From an uncultured Bacilli bacterium (GTDB lineage: Bacteria > Bacillota_I > Bacilli_A > RF39 > UBA660): a DNA stretch of 9,041 nucleotides. Position numbers and translations under genes: made by a program. The DNA lies in NCBI GenBank assembly GCA_947631655.1, contig CANRME010000051.1, positions 1-9,041 on the forward strand, read 5' to 3'. The notes beneath the pieces were generated by a model, which ran no database searches, was not told where the DNA came from, and worked only from the letters and a program-made list of their open reading frames with translations. Below are positions 1 through 6,079 of the stretch, in pieces; the first letter of the stretch is position 1; each line of letters opens with the position of its first letter.

Positions 1-33
1 AAAAGAAAAGACTTGATGGCTTTATCAAGTCTT
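1..33 (-). terminator. Rho-independent terminator after the sigma-factor gene
   Basis: On the minus strand a perfect 10-bp stem (AAGACTTGAT / ATCAAGTCTT, plus positions 8-17 and 24-33) with a 6-nt loop is followed by TTTTCTTTT. It starts 13 bp after the stop codon of the sigma-like gene. It is the strongest terminator in the window and closes the pilin-femX-sigma transcription unit. Confidence 0.88.
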
Positions 34-46
34 ATAGGATTTTGTG

Positions 47-1291
47 TTATGATGATTTTAGACATCGCTTTAGGGTAAGATTATTATCTATTTCTTCTCT
101 GGTAATTAAATATAATATTTTCTTCCCATATTCTTTTACCATTTGATTTTTATATTGTAGATAGCTATTTTCATCTACTCTACATATTTTCTCTTTTAAT
201 GAGTTATTTAATTTTCCATATTCTTCTTTAGTTAGTCCTAAATAAGTAGCATAATCTGGAATATGATACTTACTAAAATATTTTAATTTATATAGAGTAT
301 CTTCTAAAGTAGTTAATTTATCTTTAACATAATAATACCTAATTATTTGATCAAAAGTTATGGGTTCTAAAATAAGTTTAGAATAATTTATCCCTTCTCT
401 TATCTTTATTTCTCGTAATTTATCACTAAAAATTTTTTGAGTACCCATCATTAAAGGTTTTATTTTTCTTAAACTTTTTATTTCAATTAATCTTACTGCT
501 TCTCTAGTAAGATTATATAATGTAGATATTTGTTCTAATTTTAAACGATTTTTAGTAAAATAACGATTATAAATTACATAATATTCACTCGGACTTAAAA
601 TTTCTTTGATAACAACACCTAAGTCATAATCATATATATCATTAATAGTTTGGTCCATTATATCATTATTGTCCGAAATAAAATTTTCTAAAGCAGTATC
701 TTCTTCTTCATATACAAGACTATTTAAACTTACGACTTTTTGTTTAAAAGATTTACGAATGTTTTCTAAAAGCCATTGAGATATATTTAATTTCGCGCAA
801 ATTTCTTCATCGGTTAATAAAACATCTTTCTTTTGTTCATATTCTGCTAATAAATAATTATATTTTCTTATCATTTCTTCTAAATGAGTAGGTTTACGTA
901 TAAGTTTTTCTTTTTCATCAATAGATCTAGCAATACTATTCTTAATCCAATGAGTAGCATAAGTAGAAAAAGCTCCTTCAGCTGGATTATAGGTTTCGAC
1001 AGCTCTCATAAGGCCTAAATTGCCTTCTTGAATTACATCTAGTATTTGAAAATTTTTAATACGATTGGTATATTTCCAAGCAATACTTAATACTAAACGT
1101 AAATTAGAAGATATTAATATTTCTTTAGATTTTAAGTCTTTATATTGTAAATAGTGATTAGCTATTTCTTTTTGTTCTTCTTTTGTTAATACTTTATATT
1201 GTTTAATATCTTTAAGATAAGTTTGATAAGAATCCTCGCTAGAAAAAGAATCTAATTCTTCATCAGTTAATAATTCTATTTTTTCTTCCAT
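47..1291 (-). CDS. Sigma-70 family RNA polymerase sigma factor with a long C-terminal extension
   Basis: This is a promoter-recognition subunit of RNA polymerase of 414 residues. Region 1.2 lies at about 24-48 (YLKDIKQYKVLTKEEQ). Region 2 is at about 56-125, with the core-binding and -10-recognising segment NLRLVLSIAWKY...FSTYATHWIKNSIARSI. Region 3 is at about 131-190, and region 4, with its helix-turn-helix (LEQISTLYNLTREAVRLIE), is at about 230-280. There is no region 1.1. Region 2.4 differs from the housekeeping FSTYATWWIRQAI form, so an alternative sigma factor is more likely than the primary one. After region 4 about 134 residues remain that I cannot assign. The in-frame GTG at 1303 is the longest start, but ATG at 1291 is preceded by GGGTGA at suitable spacing and is preferred. 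The gene lies downstream of the FemABX-like gene and has its own extended -10. Confidence 0.88.
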   Translation of the reverse strand: MEEKIELLTDEELDSFSSEDSYQTYLKDIKQYKVLTKEEQKEIANHYLQYKDLKSKEILISSNLRLVLSIAWKYTNRIKNFQILDVIQEGNLGLMRAVETYNPAEGAFSTYATHWIKNSIARSIDEKEKLIRKPTHLEEMIRKYNYLLAEYEQKKDVLLTDEEICAKLNISQWLLENIRKSFKQKVVSLNSLVYEEEDTALENFISDNNDIMDQTINDIYDYDLGVVIKEILSPSEYYVIYNRYFTKNRLKLEQISTLYNLTREAVRLIEIKSLRKIKPLMMGTQKIFSDKLREIKIREGINYSKLILEPITFDQIIRYYYVKDKLTTLEDTLYKLKYFSKYHIPDYATYLGLTKEEYGKLNNSLKEKICRVDENSYLQYKNQMVKEYGKKILYLITREEIDNNLTLKRCLKSS

Positions 1292-1317
1292 ATAATCACC
1301 CACTTATCGGAATTAAT

Positions 1318-1326
1318 ATTATATCA
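1318..1326 (-). promoter_or_regulatory. Extended -10 promoter for the sigma-factor gene
   Basis: The minus strand reads TGATATAAT, that is TATAAT at 1318-1323 with an upstream TGn, 26 bp before the preferred ATG. No good -35 is visible 16-18 bp upstream, where the sequence is the 3' end of the previous gene, but an extended -10 can work without one. It would give the sigma gene expression independent of the upstream pilin promoter. Confidence 0.5.
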
Positions 1327-1333
1327 AAGAAAA

Positions 1334-2563
1334 TTATTTTTTACTATGTTTTTTTACTAAATTAGAGTAAATGTTTTCTAAAGTGAATATAGGTTTATTA
1401 ATAGGTAAAGCAAAAGCTCCCAATAGTTCTAAAATATAACCATTAAAATTTTGTTTAAACTTAATAACTCCATTATCTTTATTTTCTTTTTTAGTTATAT
1501 CTTTAATACCATAGAAGTTATATCTTAGATAATTATGGTCGATGGCATAAGAAATTATATCCCATTGGATACGATATTGGCCAAAGAAATTTTTATATTC
1601 TTCATAAGAACCACTAAATAAGTAAATTATTTCATAACCATAAAGAATAAACATAGAAGATGCCAAGGGAATTAAAGAACCTTTTTCTTTTTCCAATTTT
1701 TCTAATTCTTGTAAATTTTTTTGAGCATTAGTTAAGTCAGTTTTATAATTTTCCCGTTTTTTATCATTTGCTTTAGCAGGTGATAAATTAGCTAGTTTTT
1801 CTTCTAATTCTTTTATTTCTTCAGTTAAATGAGGCCTATATTTTTGTGTATTTAAGTAGCATATAACGTATTTAACTTTATCTTTAAAAGATTCATACAT
1901 ATTTTCAAAATAGGTAAGATTTCGCCCTGGGAAATTTTTTCTGGTGGATGTTTCTGTGGTAATACGTTCAAAGTCTTTTAAATCGGCAAAGCTCAATTCT
2001 TTTAATTCTAAAGCGAATTTATTAATAGTCTTATTAATACTATTTCTGGCATTGCTTTTAAAAGATTTGAAAACTTCTTCTTTAGTTTTATTAGCTATAT
2101 CAAGACAATAAATCCATTTTACTTGGTCATAATTTTCTAATTCTTTAAAGCCTAATTTGAAGATATGATTTTTTATTTTCGTATTATCAATTTCTTTAGT
2201 ATCAAGACCATTACTATCATATTTTTTTAATGGTAAATATGGATTAATAATTAATTTGTAAGCGTGTTTAGTTTTTAAAAATATTTGTAATTCTTTCACA
2301 AAAAATTCTAACAATTCTCGATCTTCATAATCTAGAACTAGGCCTTGTAAAGCTTCATATAAACCAAAATTTCTAAAAGAAGAAGTTTTAACAAGTAAGG
2401 AAGCTCCCACTACTCTTTTATTTTTTTTAATTCCTACTAAATATACTTCCTTTTTTTCTTTTAAATATCTATCATACATATACTTAGTCTGAAAAAAACT
2501 ACGTAAAGGATGATTATCAACAAACTTAGTAAATTCTTCTAGCGTTAATTCTGTAAATTTCAT
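1334..2563 (-). CDS. FemABX-family aminoacyltransferase-like protein (peptidoglycan cross-bridge / MurM type)
   Basis: The 409-residue protein resembles FemA/FemB/FemX/MurM enzymes, which transfer amino acids from aminoacyl-tRNA to the lysine side chain of peptidoglycan precursors at the cytoplasmic membrane face. Two GNAT-like halves are seen. The first is at about 1-160 (SFFQTKYMYDRY, VYLVGIKKNKRVVGASLLVK, GLYEALQGLVLDYED). The second is at about 160-235 and 290-390, with the family-like segments SNARNSINKTINK, ETSTRKNFPGRNLTYFENMY, YEIIYLFSGSYEEYKNFFGQYRIQWDIISYAI, and YNFYGIKD. A lysine/glutamate-rich coiled coil at about 246-294 interrupts the second half, as in FemA-type members. Length is normal. 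Its ATG is 11 bp after the pilin stop codon, with AGGTGG directly ahead, so it is translated from the pilin mRNA. The amino acid it adds cannot be read from sequence. A tRNA-independent member of the superfamily is possible. Confidence 0.82.
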   Translation of the reverse strand: MKFTELTLEEFTKFVDNHPLRSFFQTKYMYDRYLKEKKEVYLVGIKKNKRVVGASLLVKTSSFRNFGLYEALQGLVLDYEDRELLEFFVKELQIFLKTKHAYKLIINPYLPLKKYDSNGLDTKEIDNTKIKNHIFKLGFKELENYDQVKWIYCLDIANKTKEEVFKSFKSNARNSINKTINKFALELKELSFADLKDFERITTETSTRKNFPGRNLTYFENMYESFKDKVKYVICYLNTQKYRPHLTEEIKELEEKLANLSPAKANDKKRENYKTDLTNAQKNLQELEKLEKEKGSLIPLASSMFILYGYEIIYLFSGSYEEYKNFFGQYRIQWDIISYAIDHNYLRYNFYGIKDITKKENKDNGVIKFKQNFNGYILELLGAFALPINKPIFTLENIYSNLVKKHSKK

Positions 2564-2574
2564 AACCCACCTAC

Positions 2575-3048
2575 TTATTTACATAAATTTTTATCGGCTT
2601 CCTTAAATTGATAACGAGAATAAATCCGATTATTACGTTTAAAAATTAAAACAGCAGAATCATCTAAACTGATGTTTTCATCACGAGGGTCGACAATATA
2701 AGGGGCTTCGTCATTATCAGGAGTTAGTTTATTATTTCTAATAAGTTCAATTAAAGTAACTTTTAAAACATATTCATCAGCAATATATTTATTTAATTGA
2801 GTAGCATTAGCATTTTCTAAATCTTCTACAGTTATATTTGCTTCATTAATGCTCTTTAAATCATTAAACTTATCATCTCCATATAAATTAGCAGCATCTT
2901 CAATATTATCTATTTTAGTACAAAACATATCACTTTTCATTTTTTCAGCCACTGATAAAACACTAGGGACAGCAAATGTGATTAAAAGTCCCAAAATAAC
3001 AATAACTGCAATTAATTCTACTAAAGTAAAACCATTATTCTTTTTCAT
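2575..3048 (-). CDS. Type IV pilin / pseudopilin-like protein
   Basis: The 157-residue protein has a textbook type III (prepilin) signal. A short basic leader MKKNNG is followed by FTLVELIAVIVILGLLITFAVPSV, with predicted cleavage after Gly6, N-methylatable Phe at +1 and Glu at +5. The hydrophobic helix at about 7-30 would anchor it in the membrane and pack into a filament. The remaining 125 residues are hydrophilic and acidic. Two cysteines, Cys42 and Cys156 (second to last), could form a disulfide closing the globular domain. The class includes ComGC-like and GspG-like proteins. No prepilin peptidase, ATPase or platform protein lies in the window, so it is an orphan pilin here. TAGGTGA precedes the ATG. 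It is first in a likely operon with the FemABX-like gene 11 bp downstream. Confidence 0.88.
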   Translation of the reverse strand: MKKNNGFTLVELIAVIVILGLLITFAVPSVLSVAEKMKSDMFCTKIDNIEDAANLYGDDKFNDLKSINEANITVEDLENANATQLNKYIADEYVLKVTLIELIRNNKLTPDNDEAPYIVDPRDENISLDDSAVLIFKRNNRIYSRYQFKEADKNLCK

Positions 3049-3065
3049 ATCTTCACCTATCTAAT

Positions 3066-3094
3066 ATTATATAATTAATACTCTAAAAAATAAA
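3066..3094 (-). promoter_or_regulatory. Probable promoter of the pilin-femX-sigma unit
   Basis: TATAAT lies at 3066-3071 on the minus strand, 18 bp before the pilin ATG. The -35 at 17-bp spacing (TTTATT, 3089-3094) matches the consensus only at 3 of 6 positions. It falls just after the engB terminator, where a new promoter is expected. Confidence 0.5.
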
Positions 3095-3148
3095 GAAATA
3101 AGATTATTCTTTACACTATTAGTATGATAATTTTTAAGAAATATATAT

Positions 3149-3171
3149 TAAAAAAAGAGTATTTCTACTCT
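3149..3171 (-). terminator. Rho-independent terminator of engB, stop codon inside the stem
   Basis: On the minus strand AGAGTA-GAAA-TACTCT (6-bp stem 3156-3161 / 3166-3171, GNRA-type loop) runs directly into seven T. The engB TAG stop (3165-3167) is part of the hairpin, so the terminator overlaps the end of the gene. Confidence 0.78.
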
Positions 3172-3749
3172 AAGCTAGCTTCAATTGTACTATATATTTC
3201 TTCTCTTCCTTTTTTAGTCATACTAGAAAAAGGAATAATGCTGTCAGTATCTTGTAATTTAAAGGTTTCTTTAAATAGTTTTTCTTGTTTAGCTAAGTCT
3301 TTATTAGATAATTTATCTAATTTAGTAGCAACAATAGTGACCGGAATATTATAGTATTTTAGAAAATCATACATAATAAGGTCATCTTCCATCGGTTTAA
3401 TATGGTAATCAACAATTAAGAAAACTCTTTTTAAATCCTTTCTATTCGTAATATATTCTTCTATCATTACACCGAATTTCTTTTGTTTTTCTTTATTGAC
3501 AGCAGCATAACCATAACCAGGAACATCTACTAAGTAAAAATTATTATTAACAATATAAAAATTTAGAGTTTGGGTTTTACCAGGTTTACTACTAGTATGG
3601 GCAAAGTTTTTTCTATTTATTAAGGCATTAATAAAGCTACTTTTCCCTACATTACTTCTACCAACTAATAAAAATTCAGGTAGATTATCTATCGGATACT
3701 GACTTTGTCTTACCGCTAAAGATGAAAGTTCAACACTATTAATTTTCAT
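3165..3749 (-). CDS. engB: Ribosome-biogenesis GTPase EngB (YsxC/YihA)
   Basis: This is a 194-residue TrmE-Era-EngA-EngB-Septin-type GTPase needed for late assembly of the large ribosomal subunit. All G motifs are present: G1 GRSNVGKSS (30-38), the switch region PGKTQTLNFY (56-65), G3 DVPGYG (75-80), G4 TKLD (142-145) and G5 around SS (175-176). The length is normal and the protein looks intact. The ATG at 3749 is preceded by AAAGGTGA. It has its own promoter (TTGCTA/TATAAT) 69 bp downstream of the surface-protein gene and its own terminator, so it can be expressed alone, although no terminator separates it from the upstream gene. Confidence 0.97.
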   Translation of the reverse strand: MKINSVELSSLAVRQSQYPIDNLPEFLLVGRSNVGKSSFINALINRKNFAHTSSKPGKTQTLNFYIVNNNFYLVDVPGYGYAAVNKEKQKKFGVMIEEYITNRKDLKRVFLIVDYHIKPMEDDLIMYDFLKYYNIPVTIVATKLDKLSNKDLAKQEKLFKETFKLQDTDSIIPFSSMTKKGREEIYSTIEASLE

Positions 3750-3770
3750 TTAATCACCTTTTCGCTCTAT

Positions 3771-3799
3771 ATTATATCTTATTATTAGTAATTTAGCAA
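3771..3799 (-). promoter_or_regulatory. engB promoter
   Basis: The minus strand has TTGCTA (3794-3799, 4 of 6 consensus positions), a 17-bp spacer, then a perfect TATAAT (3771-3776), 21 bp before the engB ATG. It lies in the short gap after the surface-protein gene. Confidence 0.65.
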
Positions 3800-3817
3800 A
3801 TATTACCTTTTTAAATA

Positions 3818-5815
3818 CTAAGCAGCAGATAATACTGAACGGAATGATTCTGATTCATGACCATAACCACTATCCCTACCAAAAGTGAAAATCCCTGTCT
3901 CAGATCTATTTCGAAAGTTATTACCACGAGTAAACCAAGGCACAACGTAACTATTGGACGCTAAAGGAAATGATGAACGATCTTGATTCCAACCACCATA
4001 ATATTCTTGTCCAAATTTTTCCAATATTTCCCTTGTTGCATCTCCCAAGTGTCCTCTTTCGTGTGTTGTAGTGTTATCACTAAGTGTATATATATCATAA
4101 TACTTGGATTCTGGTAAAGTATTGATTTTAGCAGGTTCTGTTACAAAACCACTACCTCTCAAACAGACATCCCCAATTTTATCACTCAAACAGACACCTC
4201 CAATTTTATCATTAGCAAGAACCCCCATAACATACTCAACGGCTCCGCCACTCATATCGTATACACCATACATATTTCCGGTGGTACTGGCATTTACGCC
4301 TTTTTTGTTCCATCTATTTTCTACTTCACATTGTGCAGTTGTACTATCGGTTCCACTAAAGTTTGTCCCATCATCTACTAAATTTCCAACACATCCTGTA
4401 TATGTTCCATAATATCCTTCTAATATTCCCAAAGCACTATTATTAATCCATACCTCACAATTTTCCTTTGTCATTCCCTCTATATTACAAGTATTCTCAT
4501 CTTTATATATTCCATATACACTTTGAGTTAGGTATGCTACGGCTCCCCACTCTATATTTTTCATAACCCGGGTATCTACTTCATCAGTTTTTAAATTATA
4601 TTTATTTCCTTCTTCACTTAATGTTTGTTCGGCAATAAATGCCGTTGACATATTTTTCAATACCATACTTGTTTTGCCAGGTAGTATTGTTATTTCACCT
4701 ATATTATCTGCATTTTTGCCAGTTTCATCTTGTGCATCACTTGGTTCAAATTTTCCAACCCAAAATCCTTTTAACTTAGTATCTCCAAATGTAAATGCTG
4801 GATGGGTATACCAATTCCCATTCTCCGCATTCTTACATTCTTCTTTTATTTCACCATTATACATATTTATATATTTACAGCTTACATTTCCGGTTGTTTC
4901 CGTTCCTTTTTCAAATTCGATTTCGATTATTTGTTTTGGTGCACTTTCTCCTGCTACTGCATTAAATAGTTTATATCGGTATCTTGGTATCCATACATAC
5001 ATTTGAAGAATGTCTTCTTCTTGAACTTGAGTATCTACTTTTAATTTATCTCCTTCATAAAATTTGTTTCTTGTTGCTTCATCTGCATAATTTATTAAGA
5101 CTGCATTTCCCCATTCATTATTTTCATAATTGTACCAATCATCTTTATCTGGATCTGCTATATAAATATTTCCTTCTTTAAAATATACTGGGATCATCCC
5201 TTGATATAATTCTGGTGCATTTGCTTCTTGAACATATAATTCTGCTTCTTCTTCTGCATCTACATTTACTTTCCCATTAAATGTTGCTTCTTTATTATCA
5301 TTTTGATTCATATTTAATTCTTGAAAATCTATTGTTAATTTATAATATTGAATTTGTTTTTGCTCTGGTCTTGGTATTCCTACTGCTAAATACATCTCTC
5401 CATTTTTGGTACTATCTGTATTTATATATCCTTCTTCTTTTATTCCATCTTCTTTTATTGTATTACAAGTAATATCACTACATTCTTCTAATATATATTT
5501 TAAATCTCTTTTTACAAAGGTATTTTTTGTAACTACTAATTTTATATTGTAATTATAATTATCATCTAAAGTTCCTGTATTTTCTACTGAAAATGTTTTA
5601 TACTTTTTATCACCTGGTTTTGCTTTTTCTAAAGTTATACCATTATTATCTACAAAAGTTAATTCCATAGTACCAGAAGTTACTTTCATTAATTCGGCAT
5701 CTTCATTACCAACTATTTTAGCTGTAAAATAAGCAAAAGAAAAACCAATACTAATAGCTACACCAATTAATATAATGGAAACAATTATTACATTTCTAAC
5801 TAAATGATCTTTCAT
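3818..5815 (-). CDS. Large surface protein: TasA/SipW-cognate-like N-terminus and FGE/C-type-lectin-like C-terminus
   Basis: The protein has 665 residues. A basic start and hydrophobic helix at 8-30 resemble SipW-cognate signal anchors and are followed by a TasA/camelysin-like beta-rich region (about 31-190: KPGDKKYKTFSVENTG). A middle domain (about 200-370) contains YQGMIPVYFK, MYVWIPRYRYK and GFWVGKFEP. The C-terminal part (about 400-665) carries EWGAVAYLTQS, GNMYGVYDMSG and a PWFTRG...FRSVLSAA end, resembling the formylglycine-generating-enzyme/C-type lectin fold. Many cysteines suggest extracellular disulfides. A GTG at 5821 is in frame, but ATG at 5815 has AGGA seven bases ahead and matches a second MKDHL(V/I)RNV start upstream, so it is preferred. 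A 27-bp tandem duplication encodes DKIG(G/D)VCL(S/R) at 546-563. The ligand is unknown; FGE enzyme activity is not implied. Confidence 0.8.
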   Translation of the reverse strand: MKDHLVRNVIIVSIILIGVAISIGFSFAYFTAKIVGNEDAELMKVTSGTMELTFVDNNGITLEKAKPGDKKYKTFSVENTGTLDDNYNYNIKLVVTKNTFVKRDLKYILEECSDITCNTIKEDGIKEEGYINTDSTKNGEMYLAVGIPRPEQKQIQYYKLTIDFQELNMNQNDNKEATFNGKVNVDAEEEAELYVQEANAPELYQGMIPVYFKEGNIYIADPDKDDWYNYENNEWGNAVLINYADEATRNKFYEGDKLKVDTQVQEEDILQMYVWIPRYRYKLFNAVAGESAPKQIIEIEFEKGTETTGNVSCKYINMYNGEIKEECKNAENGNWYTHPAFTFGDTKLKGFWVGKFEPSDAQDETGKNADNIGEITILPGKTSMVLKNMSTAFIAEQTLSEEGNKYNLKTDEVDTRVMKNIEWGAVAYLTQSVYGIYKDENTCNIEGMTKENCEVWINNSALGILEGYYGTYTGCVGNLVDDGTNFSGTDSTTAQCEVENRWNKKGVNASTTGNMYGVYDMSGGAVEYVMGVLANDKIGGVCLSDKIGDVCLRGSGFVTEPAKINTLPESKYYDIYTLSDNTTTHERGHLGDATREILEKFGQEYYGGWNQDRSSFPLASNSYVVPWFTRGNNFRNRSETGIFTFGRDSGYGHESESFRSVLSAA
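4158..4211 (-). repeat. 27-bp tandem duplication inside the surface-protein gene
   Basis: Two adjacent 27-bp units (4158-4184 and 4185-4211) are identical at 25 of 27 positions. They encode consecutive nonapeptides DKIGGVCLS and DKIGDVCLR, so the duplication keeps the frame and adds one extra cysteine. The near identity suggests a fairly recent event. Confidence 0.9.
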
Positions 5816-5831
5816 ATACACATCCTACCTT
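5789..5831 (-). repeat. Direct repeat copy A: ribosome binding site and first codons of the surface-protein gene
   Basis: This segment (AAGGTAGG through the ninth codon) recurs at 6018-6061. From the ATG onward 26 of 27 bases are identical (5789-5815 against 6018-6044), and the AAGGTAGG ribosome binding site is also shared. The intervening 6-8 bases differ. This copy opens the intact gene. Confidence 0.85.
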
Positions 5832-5841
5832 ATGTGTATAT
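5814..5841 (-). promoter_or_regulatory. Perfect inverted repeat enclosing the ribosome binding site of the surface-protein gene
   Basis: On the minus strand ATATACACAT (5832-5841) and ATGTGTATAT (5814-5823) form a perfect 10-bp inverted repeat. Its 8-nt loop is AAGGTAGG, the ribosome binding site, and the right arm includes the first two bases of the ATG at 5815. It begins at the presumed -10 box, so it could be an operator. In a transcript started further upstream it would form a hairpin covering the start codon. Confidence 0.65.
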
Positions 5842-5870
5842 CTTATCATTTTACACCCCCCCCCCGTCAA
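5840..5870 (-). promoter_or_regulatory. Candidate phase-variable promoter with a G10 tract in the spacer
   Basis: The minus strand reads TTGACG (5865-5870, 5 of 6 consensus) and then a run of ten G in total (5856-5865; the first is the last base of the -35). An AT-rich segment follows, with two possible -10 boxes: GATAAG (5842-5847, 17-bp spacer) or TGATAAGAT, an extended TAAGAT (5840-5845, 19-bp spacer). Slippage in the tract would alter the spacing and thus promoter strength, as documented for Neisseria porA. Start of transcription was not measured; the reading is inferred from position. Confidence 0.6.
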
Positions 5871-5890
5871 GGCGAAATCAAAGAAAAAAC

Positions 5891-5935
5891 AAGCTTAAAC
5901 TAGTAAATTATTTATTTAAAATTATTTCAACTAGT
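5891..5935 (-). terminator. Weak candidate terminator behind the gene remnant
   Basis: On the minus strand ACTAGT (5930-5935) can pair with ACTAGT (5899-5904), extended by AAAT/ATTT after a 2-nt bulge. The hairpin is followed by TTTAAGCTTGTTTTTT. The stem is AT-rich and imperfect, so this is uncertain. Confidence 0.3.
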
Positions 5936-6044
5936 ATTTTTACCACTTCTTTAATTAACTTTAACTTATCTTTAAATAGTGAAATGGTTTTCAAGTATTT
6001 TTTTTCTAAAGTATCAATACATTTCTAATTAAATGATCTTTCAT
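5908..6044 (-). pseudogene. Remnant of a second copy of the surface-protein gene start, followed by an out-of-frame tail
   Basis: An ATG at 6044 behind AAGGTAGG opens a 12-codon reading frame, MKDHLIRNVLIL, ending in TAG at 6006-6008. It matches the first residues of the downstream surface protein (MKDHLVRNVIIV). Immediately after, in another frame and with no ATG of its own, sequence to a TAA at 5908 could encode a lysine-rich amphipathic stretch (IDTLEKKYLKTISLF...VVKILVEIILNK) that I do not recognise. The two could once have formed one product of about 47 residues, or the tail may be unrelated. The best reading is a truncated, decayed paralogue or recombination scar. A short leader peptide that regulates the downstream gene is a less likely alternative. 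Confidence 0.5.
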
Positions 6045-6061
6045 ACATAAATACCTACCTT
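6018..6061 (-). repeat. Direct repeat copy B: ribosome binding site and first codons of the gene remnant
   Basis: This is the partner of 5789-5831, 230 bp away in the same orientation. Similarity ends right after the ninth codon, where the remnant runs into a stop codon. Copies this close could recombine and delete the G10 promoter between them. Confidence 0.85.
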
Positions 6062-6070
6062 TTAAAAAAT

Positions 6071-6076
6071 ATTATA
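6071..6076 (-). promoter_or_regulatory. Possible -10 box upstream of the gene remnant
   Basis: There is a perfect TATAAT on the minus strand just after the tmk terminator and 27 bp before the remnant ATG. No convincing -35 is present (GGTACT at 17-bp spacing lies in the terminator stem). If active, it would also transcribe through the surface-protein gene and its inverted repeat. Confidence 0.3.
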
Positions 6077-6079
6077 GTA

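Noticed and set aside
1303..1303. GTG at 1303 as the start of the sigma factor.
   Set aside because: No ribosome binding site precedes it, whereas GGGTGA within those codons serves the ATG at 1291.
5821..5821. GTG at 5821 as the start of the surface protein.
   Set aside because: The ATG six bases later has better spacing from AGGA and is the start shared by the duplicated upstream copy.
5908..6001. The lysine-rich amphipathic tail as a small toxin or peptide gene.
   Set aside because: It has no ATG or GTG start and no ribosome binding site in its own frame, and the preceding frame belongs to the remnant of the surface gene.
2849..6028. Several plus-strand open frames (for example 4104-4412, 4674-5006, 5804-6028).
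   Set aside because: They lie opposite well-supported minus-strand genes or AT-rich intergenic DNA, lack ribosome binding sites, and have low-complexity hydrophobic translations; they are antisense shadows.
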